Shown here one piece after another: positions 16,973 to 25,292 of a DNA stretch of 64,000 bases. Both the position numbers and the translations under genes were made by a program. The notes below the pieces were generated by a model, which was given only the letters and a program-made list of their open reading frames with translations, made no database searches and had not been told where the DNA came from. The stretch's first letter is position 1; each line of letters starts with the position of its first letter. Origin of the DNA: Gemmatimonadota bacterium (GTDB lineage: Bacteria; Latescibacterota; UBA2968; UBA8231). The stretch lies in contig VXOR01000061.1 of the NCBI GenBank assembly GCA_009840005.1, positions 148,853 to 212,852 of the forward strand. The letters run 5' to 3'.

Positions 16973-17107
16973 TGCCGCGCTCCAACCCTGCCGTTAATTT
17001 CAAATAGGAATGAAGAATAAATCGATCAGTAGCCATGCCCTACTGCCCTGCCTTTTGCCAGCGGCATTCTTGGCCCCGTACCTTTGTGGTGTAGAATAGG
17101 AGCACCA

Positions 17108-17824
17108 GTGCGCAAATCCCCGTACACGGCTGCGGACTTCAGGGCCAGCAAGCCCGAGGTCATGGGACTAGTCGAAGTCCTGTTCAACCGCCGCCTCTCT
17201 ACCCTGCTCACCCGCCTGTTGGTCCGCACCCCCCTCAGCCCCAACCAAGTGACGGTCCTTTCCTTTCTCGTCATCCTGCCCGGCGCGTACCTGCTCTCCA
17301 CAGGCGAGCGCTTCGCCCTCATCGGGGCCGGCCTCCTCATCCAACTATCCTTTACGCTCGACTGCTGCGACGGCGAAATCGCCCGTTTGCGCGGCCTCAG
17401 CTCGCCGTTTGGCGCTTGGCTCGACGGCCTGTTCGACCGCATCGCCGAACTGGCGCTCTGTCTCGCGTTAGGACACGCATTAGAGCGCCAAAGCGGCGAC
17501 CCGCACGCCTATCTCTACTCGTTTGTCGTCTTCGCCTCGCTGGCTATGACCCACATCGCCACCCTGATGAATGCCGCGGCCTTTGGCAAGGGGCAGCTAG
17601 CGGAATCCGCAAGCCGCGGTTTGCTTGGTCGCTTGGCCGACTTCGCACGCATTCCACCGCTGAAATTGCGCAACTATCTGCGCAGCGGCATCGACGTCTA
17701 TTTGATGGTTTTTGCCTTGGGCGCGGTGTTTGACCAGCTCATGGGGGTCGTCTATTATTTCGCCATTGTGCAGAACCTCTATTGGCTGGCCATCATCTCG
17801 ATGGTGATTAAACAAAAAAAGTAA
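17108..17824 (+). CDS. CDP-alcohol phosphatidyltransferase family protein
   Basis: I place the start at GTG 17108, where AGGAG lies 7 nt upstream, giving 238 residues. The full catalytic signature is present: D-x2-D-G-x2-A-R-x-n-G-x3-D-x3-D as DCCDGEIAR, then GAWLDGLFD. Several hydrophobic helices place it in the inner membrane. The family transfers a phospho-alcohol from a CDP-linked donor to a second alcohol, making phospholipid head groups or soluble phosphodiesters. The acceptor is unknown. It begins a four-gene plus-strand operon with a mechanosensitive channel and Mg2+ transport genes; 13 bp separate it from the next gene. The family is Mg2+-dependent. Confidence 0.85.
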   Translation: MRKSPYTAADFRASKPEVMGLVEVLFNRRLSTLLTRLLVRTPLSPNQVTVLSFLVILPGAYLLSTGERFALIGAGLLIQLSFTLDCCDGEIARLRGLSSPFGAWLDGLFDRIAELALCLALGHALERQSGDPHAYLYSFVVFASLAMTHIATLMNAAAFGKGQLAESASRGLLGRLADFARIPPLKLRNYLRSGIDVYLMVFALGAVFDQLMGVVYYFAIVQNLYWLAIISMVIKQKK

Positions 17825-17837
17825 CTGGAGGGGTCTT

Positions 17838-18674
17838 ATGGAGCCCAGCCCATCCTCTGAGATACTCGCCGTCCTAGGTTCCATTAAAGAGAGCTTCTTC
17901 CACGTGCTGCCCAAGTTGGTCGTCGCCCTAGGCGTCCTGTTCGTCGGGTGGCTCGTGGCATGGTCGCTCCGCGCGCTCGTGCGCCGAGTGGTCGAGCGTT
18001 TTTCCAAGCGGATTTCCGCGGGAACGACCGCGGTCACTTGGCAGCAGGTTTTGGCCGACAAGGGACTCGGGCGCATCGTCTCAAGCAGCATCTACTGGCT
18101 CGTCTTGTTGGTCGCGATCACGGTGGCAAGCGAAGTCGTCGGCCTCCCGGTTTTGACCACTTATCTGGCCGCTTTGGCACACTACCTGCCCAGGGTCATC
18201 GCGGCGGTTGCGGTCTTATTCGTCGGCGTCGTCGGAGGTCGCCTCATCAGCAATGCGGCCATGAGTACGGCCTTTCGCTTGCTGCCGCATCAGGGGCAGC
18301 AATTGGCCCGCCTCATCCGGGGAGTCATCGTCGGCGCAGCCATTCTCGTGGCGATCAAGCAACTCGGCGTAGATGTATCGCTGCTGACGAACATCTTCTT
18401 GATCGTACTCGCCGCACTCCTCACCGGCGCGGCCTTTGCGTTTGGGCTAGGTGCCCGCAGCGTTATCGCCAACATCCTCGCCATGCACTACGTCAACAAG
18501 TCCTACGACGTGGGGCAACGCATTCGCCTCGGCGACGACAACGGGCGCATCGTGCGGACGACCTCCACCACTGTCTTTGTCGAACACGATGAAGGCGAGT
18601 TGGGCATCCCTGGCCAACAGTTCTTCGAGGAGCGCTGCCTCCGCGTAAGCAAGGGAGTGTCCAGTGAATCTTGA
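17838..18674 (+). CDS. Small-conductance mechanosensitive channel-like protein (MscS family)
   Basis: A 278-residue membrane protein with four hydrophobic segments (VALGVLFVGWLVAWSLRALV, YWLVLLVAITVASEV, VIAAVAVLFVGVVGGRLIS, and an Ala/Leu-rich pore-like helix LIVLAALLTGAAFAFGLGA). After the pore helix, DVGQRIRLGDDNGRIV resembles the start of the MscS beta domain, but the protein ends soon after, lacking most of the cytoplasmic cage. It is therefore a short MscS/conserved-TM-helix variant. GGAGGGGTCTT precedes the ATG. Its last 11 bases overlap the next gene, which implies translational coupling with the MgtE-N/CBS protein. Confidence 0.75.
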   Translation: MEPSPSSEILAVLGSIKESFFHVLPKLVVALGVLFVGWLVAWSLRALVRRVVERFSKRISAGTTAVTWQQVLADKGLGRIVSSSIYWLVLLVAITVASEVVGLPVLTTYLAALAHYLPRVIAAVAVLFVGVVGGRLISNAAMSTAFRLLPHQGQQLARLIRGVIVGAAILVAIKQLGVDVSLLTNIFLIVLAALLTGAAFAFGLGARSVIANILAMHYVNKSYDVGQRIRLGDDNGRIVRTTSTTVFVEHDEGELGIPGQQFFEERCLRVSKGVSSES

Positions 18675-19530
18675 ACAACAGCTTCTCGCACAATTTGCAA
18701 CCGATCATCCGGCCGAAGTCGCGGCCGCCCTAGCGGCCATGTCGCACCGCGAAGCAGCGCTAGTGCTCGGCGACCTAGCGCCAGCGGCGGCGGCGGGCCT
18801 CTTGCACTGCCTGCCGTCGCTTTCTGCGGCCCTCGCCCTAGAGCAGCTATCCGCCGAAGAAGCGGCCGCCGTACTCACTGCCGCACGTCCAGATATCGCC
18901 GCGTCCATCTTGCGAGCAACCCCGAGCGAGCGCCGAGCCGCCGTCATCGCTTGCTTTCCCCCGCGCCTCCGAGCAGAGATTTCGAGCCTGCTCATCTATG
19001 CCGAGGATACGGCCGGAGCGCTCATGGACCCGGCAGTGCCCACCGCATTCGAGCAGGAGACTGTGTGCCAAGTGCTCGAGCGGGTCCAGCGCAATCCCGA
19101 GCACGCCCTCTACTATCTCTACGCGGTAGCCGACAATCAGCGACTCGTCGGCGTCGTCAACATGCGGGAGCTAATGAGCGCGCGGTCCGATACTTCGCTC
19201 GCGTCGGTTTGCACGCCCAACGTCGCGTCTATTGCCGCTAGTGCCACTTGGCAAACCGTGGTGGAGCACCCGGCGTGGGGAAGCGTCCACGCGCTGCCCG
19301 TGGTGGATGAGACCGGCCGGTTCGTCGGTGCCATCCGCTACAAAACCGCACGCGATTTGGAGCGGCGCCAAGCGAGCGACGCACTGACAGATAGTGGTTT
19401 GCAAACGGCCTCGGCCCTCGGCGAACTATTTGGCCTCGGCCTACGCGGATTGTTTGGCCTTGGTGTGCGTAGCCTGTTCCAATCGCCAACCTCCAAGGCC
19501 GCAGCACAGGAGTCGCGATGGGACAGCTAA
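18664..19530 (+). CDS. MgtE N-domain/CBS-domain protein without a membrane part
   Basis: A 288-residue soluble protein starting at GTG 18664 (GGGAGTGTCCA upstream). Residues 1-120 show the helical repeat of the MgtE intracellular N domain (HPAEVAAALAAMSHREAALV). Residues 120-235 read as a CBS pair (YAEDTAGALMDPAVP, VVDETGRFVGAIRY), the Mg2+-sensing part of MgtE. It has no TM domain and ends in a short Gly/Leu/Phe tail (LFGLGLRGLFGLGVRSLF). It overlaps both neighbours (11 and 13 bp) and precedes the full MgtE gene. It could act as a separate Mg2+ sensor or hetero-partner, perhaps for the adjacent channel; that role is inference. Confidence 0.78.
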   Translation: MNLEQQLLAQFATDHPAEVAAALAAMSHREAALVLGDLAPAAAAGLLHCLPSLSAALALEQLSAEEAAAVLTAARPDIAASILRATPSERRAAVIACFPPRLRAEISSLLIYAEDTAGALMDPAVPTAFEQETVCQVLERVQRNPEHALYYLYAVADNQRLVGVVNMRELMSARSDTSLASVCTPNVASIAASATWQTVVEHPAWGSVHALPVVDETGRFVGAIRYKTARDLERRQASDALTDSGLQTASALGELFGLGLRGLFGLGVRSLFQSPTSKAAAQESRWDS

Positions 19531-20828
19531 CCCCACACCAAGTGCTCATCCAGCAGTTCGCCGAACTCCATCCCGAAGAAGTGGCACGTCAGCTAAACGA
19601 CGCCAGCACAGACGAGACCATCGACGTGCTACAGCGCGCGGACGACGAGGTCGTGGCAAAAGTCTTACAGGGGATGGAGCTACATCTCGGCGCACGCATT
19701 TTGGCGCGCTTGGACGAGGCTGTCCTGAGTCGCCTCCTCGCGCAACTCGACCCGGCCTTTGTCGCGCGGCTAGTTGCTCATCTCGACGAGTCGGAGCGCG
19801 TGCGGATCCTCGCACTAGCGGGCTCAGAGCGCGGCCGAGAAATCCAAGAAATTCTCTCCTATCCCCCGGGCACCGCCGGATCTCTGATGGACGCTCAGGT
19901 CACCACCTTTGCGGTGGATTGCACGGCAGCCACCGCGCTAGAGCGAGTCCGCCAGCTAGGCAATCGCCGCGCCACGGATCTCGTACTGCGCGACAAAAAT
20001 GATCGCTACGCGGGCTTGGTGCGGCTGCCGAACGTAGTCGCCGCCGATCCCGAACTGCTGCTCGGCGAGCTCCGCGACGGCGCGACTGTGCAAGTACAGC
20101 CCATGACGCCGAGGGACGAGGTCGTCGAACTCCTCAACACCTACCGCCTCACCAGCCTGCCGGTGGTCGATTTCCAAGAGCAAGTCATCGGCGTCATTCG
20201 CCACGACGGCCTCGTGAGTGCGGCACAGCAAAACCTAGCGGCCGGTGTCCAAGAAATGGTCGGTGCGTCCGCCGAAGAGCGCGCCCTGTCCAAGCCGTGG
20301 GTGGGCATTCGCAGCCGGCTGCCCTGGCTCCACATCAACCTCGTAACCGCCTTTCTCGCGGCTGCGGTCGTCGGTCTCTTTGAGGACACCATTGCCAAGT
20401 TTACCGCCCTCGCAGTCCTGCTGCCCGTAGTCGCGGGTCAGTCGGGCAACACCGGCGCACAGGCCCTCGCCGTGACCATGCGGGGACTCGCACTGCGCGA
20501 AATCCGCACTTCGCACGCGGCCCGCGTCCTTGCCAAAGAGCTAGCCATCGGCTCTTGCAACGGACTGGCCATTGCCGCGGTGACCGCAATCGGCGTCTTC
20601 GTCTGGAGCCAGAGCCTAGGGCTGGCCCTCGTCATGTTGTGCGCCATGTTGGCGTCCATGATACTCGCGTCCATAGCCGGCGCGGCCATCCCGATCGTGC
20701 TGTCCAAGCTGGGCCACGATCCCGCGACCGCGGCCTCGATCATTCTCACGACCGCGACCGACGTAGTGGGCTTCCTGTCGTTTTTGGGTTTGGCGACGCT
20801 GCTGGCCGGTATGCTCCCGACCGGTTAG
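19518..20828 (+). CDS. mgtE: MgtE-type magnesium channel/transporter
   Basis: A 436-residue protein with the full MgtE order. The intracellular N domain is residues 1-115 (HPEEVARQLNDASTDETIDV). A CBS pair at 115-250 includes YPPGTAGSLMDAQVTTF and LTSLPVVDFQEQVIGVIR. A five-helix membrane domain follows, with the signature LPVVAGQSGNTGAQALAVT. The family gates Mg2+ influx by intracellular Mg2+ bound at the N/CBS interface. The ATG overlaps the upstream gene by 13 bp. No terminator is seen; a mobile element follows directly. The symbol is a family assignment. Confidence 0.9.
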   Translation: MGQLTPHQVLIQQFAELHPEEVARQLNDASTDETIDVLQRADDEVVAKVLQGMELHLGARILARLDEAVLSRLLAQLDPAFVARLVAHLDESERVRILALAGSERGREIQEILSYPPGTAGSLMDAQVTTFAVDCTAATALERVRQLGNRRATDLVLRDKNDRYAGLVRLPNVVAADPELLLGELRDGATVQVQPMTPRDEVVELLNTYRLTSLPVVDFQEQVIGVIRHDGLVSAAQQNLAAGVQEMVGASAEERALSKPWVGIRSRLPWLHINLVTAFLAAAVVGLFEDTIAKFTALAVLLPVVAGQSGNTGAQALAVTMRGLALREIRTSHAARVLAKELAIGSCNGLAIAAVTAIGVFVWSQSLGLALVMLCAMLASMILASIAGAAIPIVLSKLGHDPATAASIILTTATDVVGFLSFLGLATLLAGMLPTG

Positions 20829-20863
20829 AAACAACGGACATTGCGGCTCTTTATATTATAGAA

Positions 20864-21006
20864 GTGACGTTACGCAGTACGTGGCCGGTGGTTGGTTTTC
20901 GGTCCGATTCTCGCTGGGATCGCGGGCAGGACGCCCTTGATTCGACGAGGCCGATGGCCGTAGGGGGCGGTTTCAAACCGCCCCCTACCCGGGTGCGTAA
21001 CATCAG
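20864..21006. mobile_element. MITE-like element, family 2, with internal perfect hairpin
   Basis: The ends GTGACGTTACGCA and TGCGTAACATCAG are inverted repeats and match the ends of the element at 37906-38067. Flanks TTATAGAA and TTATTAAC agree only partly. Inside, 20960-20988 is a perfect palindrome (GTAGGGGGCGGTTT, one C, and its complement), not followed by a T run and so not a standard terminator. It fills most of the 224-bp gap between mgtE and the aldolase gene. Confidence 0.65.
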
Positions 21007-21052
21007 TTATTAACGCAACTATAACACTAAACGAGAAACAAGGAGATACCTA

Positions 21053-22003
21053 GTGGATGCCATCGCAGCCATCGGCGGTAGCCGGCCCCTCAAAGCAGAA
21101 GAATTCGCCCGCCGCGCGTACAATTACGCCCTCAATCCCGCCCGCAACCCGCTCAAGGAAACCCTCGACCAGTGCGAGTCCGTGGCCAAAACCCCGCCCC
21201 TGCTGGGCGGCTTCAACGACGTGCCGTGGCACAAGCTGCGCGACGCCGAGGTCCACGCTTGGGCCAAGGCCGGCTGGTCGTGGATAGTCAACGACGCCGA
21301 GCACAGCCAGTGGGAAGGCTGGTACGGCCGCGAGCAAAACGCCGTCCTCGCGCGCCACGGCATCTTGCCAATCCAGCGCCTAGCTCGCGAGGCCCGCTCC
21401 GAACACGGTGACGCCTTCCAACTCGGAGCGCGAGCGACCATGCGCCCCTATGGCACCACCTACGAGGAGGCCGAGCGCTATTTCCGCGCCATCAACTTCC
21501 CCGTCCCCGGCCAAGCCACCCCAGACGACCGCGGTGGGTATCCGGTGCGCGACGGCGAGCGGACCATGATGTTCACGCCCGACGAACTGCGCGGCACCGA
21601 GACCGAGACCCAGGGCTGGATCCAGTTTGAGACCAAGGAATACATCATCGACATCGAGACCCGCGACCGCGTCCTCAACCTGATGGCCGCTCAAGGGCGC
21701 AACAAGGCATGTGGCTTTGTCGGCCCGTTCGACGCCATCCTGCGCGAGGGAGACCTCCCCGAAGTCAACGACGCAGTCAACGCCCTCTTCCGCGCCGCGG
21801 CCGAGCGCGGCATCTACACCGGCCGCGTCGTCGGGCACGGTGCCATGGAAGACCCTCAAGACATCGAAGACGGCATGGTCGAGGCCATCGACAACGGCGC
21901 GCGCCTGATCTGCGTCCACCCCCTTACCAACGACATGGTCTTTCGCGGGGCCTACGCCATGGCCGAGCCTTTCTTCCGCGCCTGCAAGCGCTGCGGCTTT
22001 TGA
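21053..22003 (+). CDS. HpcH/HpaI aldolase/citrate lyase-like protein
   Basis: A 316-residue protein starting at GTG 21053 (AAGGAGATACCTA upstream). The TIM-barrel aldolase pattern is seen in WSWIVNDAEHSQW (the D-x-E-H block), R-x-G-x-R in the middle, and WIQFETKEYIIDIE (the metal-binding E region). Class II HpcH/HpaI enzymes cleave 4-hydroxy-2-oxo acids to pyruvate or oxaloacetate semialdehydes; the substrate here is not apparent. A barrel protein follows after 27 bp, possibly cotranscribed. Confidence 0.78.
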   Translation: MDAIAAIGGSRPLKAEEFARRAYNYALNPARNPLKETLDQCESVAKTPPLLGGFNDVPWHKLRDAEVHAWAKAGWSWIVNDAEHSQWEGWYGREQNAVLARHGILPIQRLAREARSEHGDAFQLGARATMRPYGTTYEEAERYFRAINFPVPGQATPDDRGGYPVRDGERTMMFTPDELRGTETETQGWIQFETKEYIIDIETRDRVLNLMAAQGRNKACGFVGPFDAILREGDLPEVNDAVNALFRAAAERGIYTGRVVGHGAMEDPQDIEDGMVEAIDNGARLICVHPLTNDMVFRGAYAMAEPFFRACKRCGF

Positions 22004-22030
22004 ACACCCCTCACAATTTTAGGAGACCTT

Positions 22031-22804
22031 ATGCACCTGTTTTGCGTACTGTTCGGCATGCTCGCGCTCGTGGGCACTGCCGTCCATGCTCAACCCGAAG
22101 ACAACGCTCCAGCCGAGGAAACGGTCGCGCTTGAGGCCGTCCAAGTCCCCGTTCATGCCCCCCTCAGCTACGACCCCTACTACGTCCTGCCGGGCGGCCT
22201 AGGCTACACTAGCGTCGATATTGGCGTCCGCACCGCTTCCTCCACGTTCAAAGAACTCAAGGACGTGAGCGATATCGTGGCCATGGCCAAATTCAATCCC
22301 CACGCCCGCGTTGAAGTGGGCGCGCATCTCACCTTTGGCTTTTTCAAAGATGGAAATTCCAACTTTTCGTCGCTCGTCGTCGGCAGCAAGTACCAACTCG
22401 GCACCAACCGCGCGGCGACCGCTAACATCGTGCTGCCCGCCGGAGACATCGACAATCCCGGCTTGGCCGTCGGTCTCATGCAGACCATGCGAATTAGTCC
22501 CACCTTCCGCTTCAATACTCGATTGCAAGTCGCCGCACTCAAAGGCTACGCTGAAGAGGGGATCGTCGTCGATCTCTTGCTCGAACCAGCCCAAGTATTC
22601 AACGAAAAATTCAGCGCGTACCTCGACTTGCTCCTCACGTCCAACACTTCCGACTTGGAAGACGATCTCAGCGTCCGCTTAGAGCCGAATTTCGACATCG
22701 GCCTCGGCGATGGCATGGTGCTAAACCTAGGAGTCAGTGTGGATTTACAGGGCGACGAACGGGAGGACATGGGGTTGTTCATAGTGCTGTTGCGCGACAT
22801 GTAG
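22031..22804 (+). CDS. Putative outer-membrane barrel protein with signal peptide
   Basis: A 257-residue protein. A signal peptide (MHLFCVLFGMLALVGTAVHA) is followed by an acidic linker and then alternating hydrophobic strands (YTSVDIGVRTA, ARVEVGAHLTFGFF, SLVVGSKYQLG, DLSVRLEPNFDIGLGDGMVL), the look of a small transporter-like beta-barrel. No family is recognised with confidence. AGGAGACCTT precedes the ATG. It may be a porin for the aldolase pathway upstream, but only proximity supports this. Confidence 0.65.
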   Translation: MHLFCVLFGMLALVGTAVHAQPEDNAPAEETVALEAVQVPVHAPLSYDPYYVLPGGLGYTSVDIGVRTASSTFKELKDVSDIVAMAKFNPHARVEVGAHLTFGFFKDGNSNFSSLVVGSKYQLGTNRAATANIVLPAGDIDNPGLAVGLMQTMRISPTFRFNTRLQVAALKGYAEEGIVVDLLLEPAQVFNEKFSAYLDLLLTSNTSDLEDDLSVRLEPNFDIGLGDGMVLNLGVSVDLQGDEREDMGLFIVLLRDM

Positions 22805-22824
22805 GGCTTAACGATATTTTTCAG

Positions 22825-22938
22825 AGATTTTGGGTAGAAGCTATCTCATACATGCCTGTCCTTCGTAGGGCGTCCCCTGTGGGAGCCCTATCCCTAGCTG
22901 GCGAATACAGCGATGACTCAATTCTAAGCCCAAAATCT
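22825..22938. repeat. Inverted-repeat unit at the left border of the restriction-modification island
   Basis: AGATTTTGGG at 22825-22834 is mirrored by CCCAAAATCT at 22929-22938. An inner stem TAGGGC...GCCCTA lies at about 22867-22891. This may be another short non-autonomous element; no target duplication is clear. Confidence 0.45.
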
Positions 22939-22995
22939 ATTTATGAGACAGTTTGTAGAAAATTCTGAATTATCCCATCACCAAGGAGATAGCAA

Positions 22996-23964
22996 ATGAG
23001 AACATTATTTGATACGGAGAGAGACATTGAAATCGCTGAGCGATATCAAAGCGATGCTGATGTCGTTCTATTTGAAGGCGATTGTAAAGAATTATTGGAA
23101 GAGATACCATCGGATTCGGTAGATTTGGTGATTACTTCACCTCCCTACAACATTGGTAAGATATACGAGCGAAAAACTTCCTTGAGAGCCTATCTCGAGC
23201 ATCAGGAGCCTGTGATCGCTGAGCTGTATCGTACCTTATCAAGCACAGGCAGTATATGTTGGGAAATCGGGAATTACGTTCAAAAAGGTGAAGTATTTCC
23301 ACTCGATATTTATTTTTATGACCTATTCAAAAATTTTGGCATGAAGTTGCGTAATCGAATTATCTGGCGATTTAGTCACGGCCTTCACGCTTCAAAGCGA
23401 TTCTCAGGACGCTACGAAGTAATTTTCTGGTTTACAAAAAGTGAGGATTATGTGTTTAATCTCGATAGCGTTAGAGTTCCTTCAAAATATCCAGGAAAAA
23501 GGCACTACAAGGGACCAAATCGGGGCAAACCATCAGGTAATCCTCTTGGTAAAAACCCGTCGGATATCTGGGATATAGTCATACAGGACTGGGAAAATGA
23601 GGTATGGGATATCCCGAATGTGAAGGCAAATCACCCGGAGAAGACCATTCACCCATGCCAATTTCCTGTCGAGTTAGTGGAACGATGTACTTTAGCACTG
23701 ACGAATGACGATGGAGTTGTACTAGACCCATACTGTGGTGTTGGTACCACCGTAATTACAGCCTTGAAACACAATCGCAAAGCTATCGCGGCAGAACAAG
23801 ATAAGGAATATGTGGATATTGCGCGTGATAGGCTTCGGAGATTTATAGACGGGACCTTGCCTATTCGTCCATTGGGCAAGCCCGTTCACACTCCAACAGG
23901 CAGAGAGAAGGTTGTACAACGGCCTTTGGAATGGGGAAATTCAACGAAAGAAACCGGCCTATGA
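22996..23964 (+). CDS. Type II DNA methyltransferase, beta class (probably N4-cytosine)
   Basis: A 322-residue protein. The catalytic motif TSPPYN is near the N-terminus (residues 47-52), and the AdoMet-binding motif DPYCGVGTT is near residues 244-252. That IV-before-I order defines the beta class. SPPY rather than DPPY favours N4-cytosine methylation. The stop overlaps the start of the nuclease gene (ATGA at 23961-23964). M.BglII is also an m4C enzyme, which fits the BglII-like nuclease next door. AAGGAGATAGCAA precedes the ATG. Base composition is much AT-richer than in surrounding genes, indicating horizontal acquisition. With the nuclease broken, this is probably now a solitary methylase. 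Confidence 0.87.
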   Translation: MRTLFDTERDIEIAERYQSDADVVLFEGDCKELLEEIPSDSVDLVITSPPYNIGKIYERKTSLRAYLEHQEPVIAELYRTLSSTGSICWEIGNYVQKGEVFPLDIYFYDLFKNFGMKLRNRIIWRFSHGLHASKRFSGRYEVIFWFTKSEDYVFNLDSVRVPSKYPGKRHYKGPNRGKPSGNPLGKNPSDIWDIVIQDWENEVWDIPNVKANHPEKTIHPCQFPVELVERCTLALTNDDGVVLDPYCGVGTTVITALKHNRKAIAAEQDKEYVDIARDRLRRFIDGTLPIRPLGKPVHTPTGREKVVQRPLEWGNSTKETGL

Positions 23965-24644
23965 TTATTGCTGCCGAATACTCGTTTAATAGAGGTCTAT
24001 CCTCAATTCAGGAGAAATGGCCCTACGCGATAAAGGAGTTGGAAGGAATTATCAATTCTGTAGATGCTCGCCACTATATAGCAATCCTAAATGATTTGCA
24101 CGATTCGAGCGGCTTATCTTCTTGTGCATCCTATTCTGCGTCTATCTGCGTCCATCTGCGGATCACCTTGTAAATGATGTAGGACTGCTATAAGACTAAA
24201 AAGAGTAATGAAAAAACCATGCCGGGCAAAATGCTTTATAGCCCGCCTAGTCTCAACAGCGCTCTTACCCGAGAATTTAACTCTAGAGGCTGGCGTAAGA
24301 AGCGGGTGCTCTGTGAGTATCCTACGAACTACTATCGCTCTGCATATTCACCAAAACCATTACGCCAAAGAGCTTTTCGAGAAATGGATTTTCTAAAGGA
24401 ACGCCTTGGTATAGAAGTGCAGTTCGGTAAGTACGCATTCATGGTTTATAACGTTTGTGCAAAAATGACCATCTTTCACAAGCTAGACTTCATTGACGCT
24501 GGAGTAGAAATTGTTCCCGTAAAGTCCTTCGCAAATGAGATGTCAACAGGAGTCTCGTATTTCGAGCAGTTTGTATGGGACTTGCAGACACGGGGAGTCG
24601 CTGACATTGACATCCCTGTCTTAATTTTTGGTATTGATGCCTAG
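23961..24644 (+). pseudogene. BglII-family type II restriction endonuclease gene, split by a MITE
   Basis: Both halves are in the same frame. The first encodes MIIAAEYSFNRGLSSIQ to VDARHY. The second resumes at KTKKSNEKTMPGKMLYSP and runs through IEVQFGKYAFMVYN, FIDAGVEIVP, STGVSYFEQFVWDL and ADIDIPVLIFGID, blocks I recognise from the BglII nuclease family. Removing the 112-bp element plus one TA (114 bp) restores one continuous frame of about 189 codons; BglII itself is 223 aa. The inserted segment carries in-frame TAA and TAG stops, so full-length protein cannot be made. The start overlaps the methylase stop, as expected for a coupled R-M operon. Confidence 0.85.
24079..24190. mobile_element. 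MITE-like element, family 3 (112 bp), TA target duplication
   Basis: The ends TAGCAATCCTAAATGATTT and the complement of AAATGATGTAGGACTGCTA match at 16 of 19 positions. TA is duplicated on each side (24077-24078 and 24191-24192), the pattern of Tc1/mariner/IS630-mobilised elements. The middle contains TCTGCGTCTATCTGCGTCC, a low-complexity stretch. It is too short to encode a transposase. Confidence 0.85.
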
Positions 24645-24734
24645 CTTTCTTTTAGCCGGTATTGTCAAGTGCCTATCTTGTCTGACATACAGGAGTTCCA
24701 TCTTCAGGCTACAAACGTAAGGACAGTAGGTACC

Positions 24735-25280
24735 ATGCTCATTTTGCGCAGTATCGCACTGGCGATTTTGCTAGCACCAGCCATACTGGCCGCAGACGGC
24801 GCGGGCCACAGCGTCGGGTTCGTGGCCGGGCCGACCTATGGTCTGGGGCTCAGTTACGGTCGCCAAAATCCCACTACCGGCAACGGCTGGCAGGTCTCGG
24901 GATTTCCCTATTGGTCCCAAGAGGAACGCTATCTCTTTGGGGGCCTTACCCTGTTCAAGACCTTGCACCAAGGCGAGTGGGCACGGGCGTTTTTCTCTGG
25001 GGGCGTGGCCGCGTTTTACCGGCGGAGCGAACAATGGGATTTTGTTAGCGGCAGGCTAGACATCGAGGTGAAACCAGAGGTGAAAGTAGGGCTCCATGTC
25101 GAGGGCGACAAAGGCATCGACGAACGGCTAGATGTTGTAGCGGGGCCGGGCGTGGGGTTAGAGATCGGCACCAAAAACCTCGCCGTTTCCATGGACGTCC
25201 CAATCGCCTTTTTCCTCGTGTCCGACGATGGCTTTGCCATCCGCCCCATTCCCAATTTCGCCTTGCTCTACCGCTGGTAA
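24735..25280 (+). CDS. Putative exported barrel-like protein
   Basis: ATG 24735 begins a signal peptide (MLILRSIALAILLAPAILAA), giving 181 residues; upstream in-frame codons lack such a feature. The mature part has alternating strands (VGFVAGPTYGLGLSYGRQ, WQVSGFPYW, KVGLHVEGDKGIDERLDVVA) and ends FALLYRW, consistent with a small outer-membrane barrel or lipocalin-like protein. No family is recognised. It returns to the GC-rich composition of the chromosome, so it lies outside the R-M island. It converges on the DUF6785 gene with 12 bp between them. Confidence 0.6.
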   Translation: MLILRSIALAILLAPAILAADGAGHSVGFVAGPTYGLGLSYGRQNPTTGNGWQVSGFPYWSQEERYLFGGLTLFKTLHQGEWARAFFSGGVAAFYRRSEQWDFVSGRLDIEVKPEVKVGLHVEGDKGIDERLDVVAGPGVGLEIGTKNLAVSMDVPIAFFLVSDDGFAIRPIPNFALLYRW

Positions 25281-25292
25281 CGCCCCTGACAA

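Noticed and set aside
20960..20988. Perfect hairpin as terminator of mgtE
   Set aside because: No T run follows; it belongs to a dispersed element.
23931..23960. Start of the nuclease gene at ATG 23931
   Set aside because: It would overlap the methylase by 34 bp. ATG 23961 forms the usual ATGA overlap and begins the conserved IAAEYSF block.
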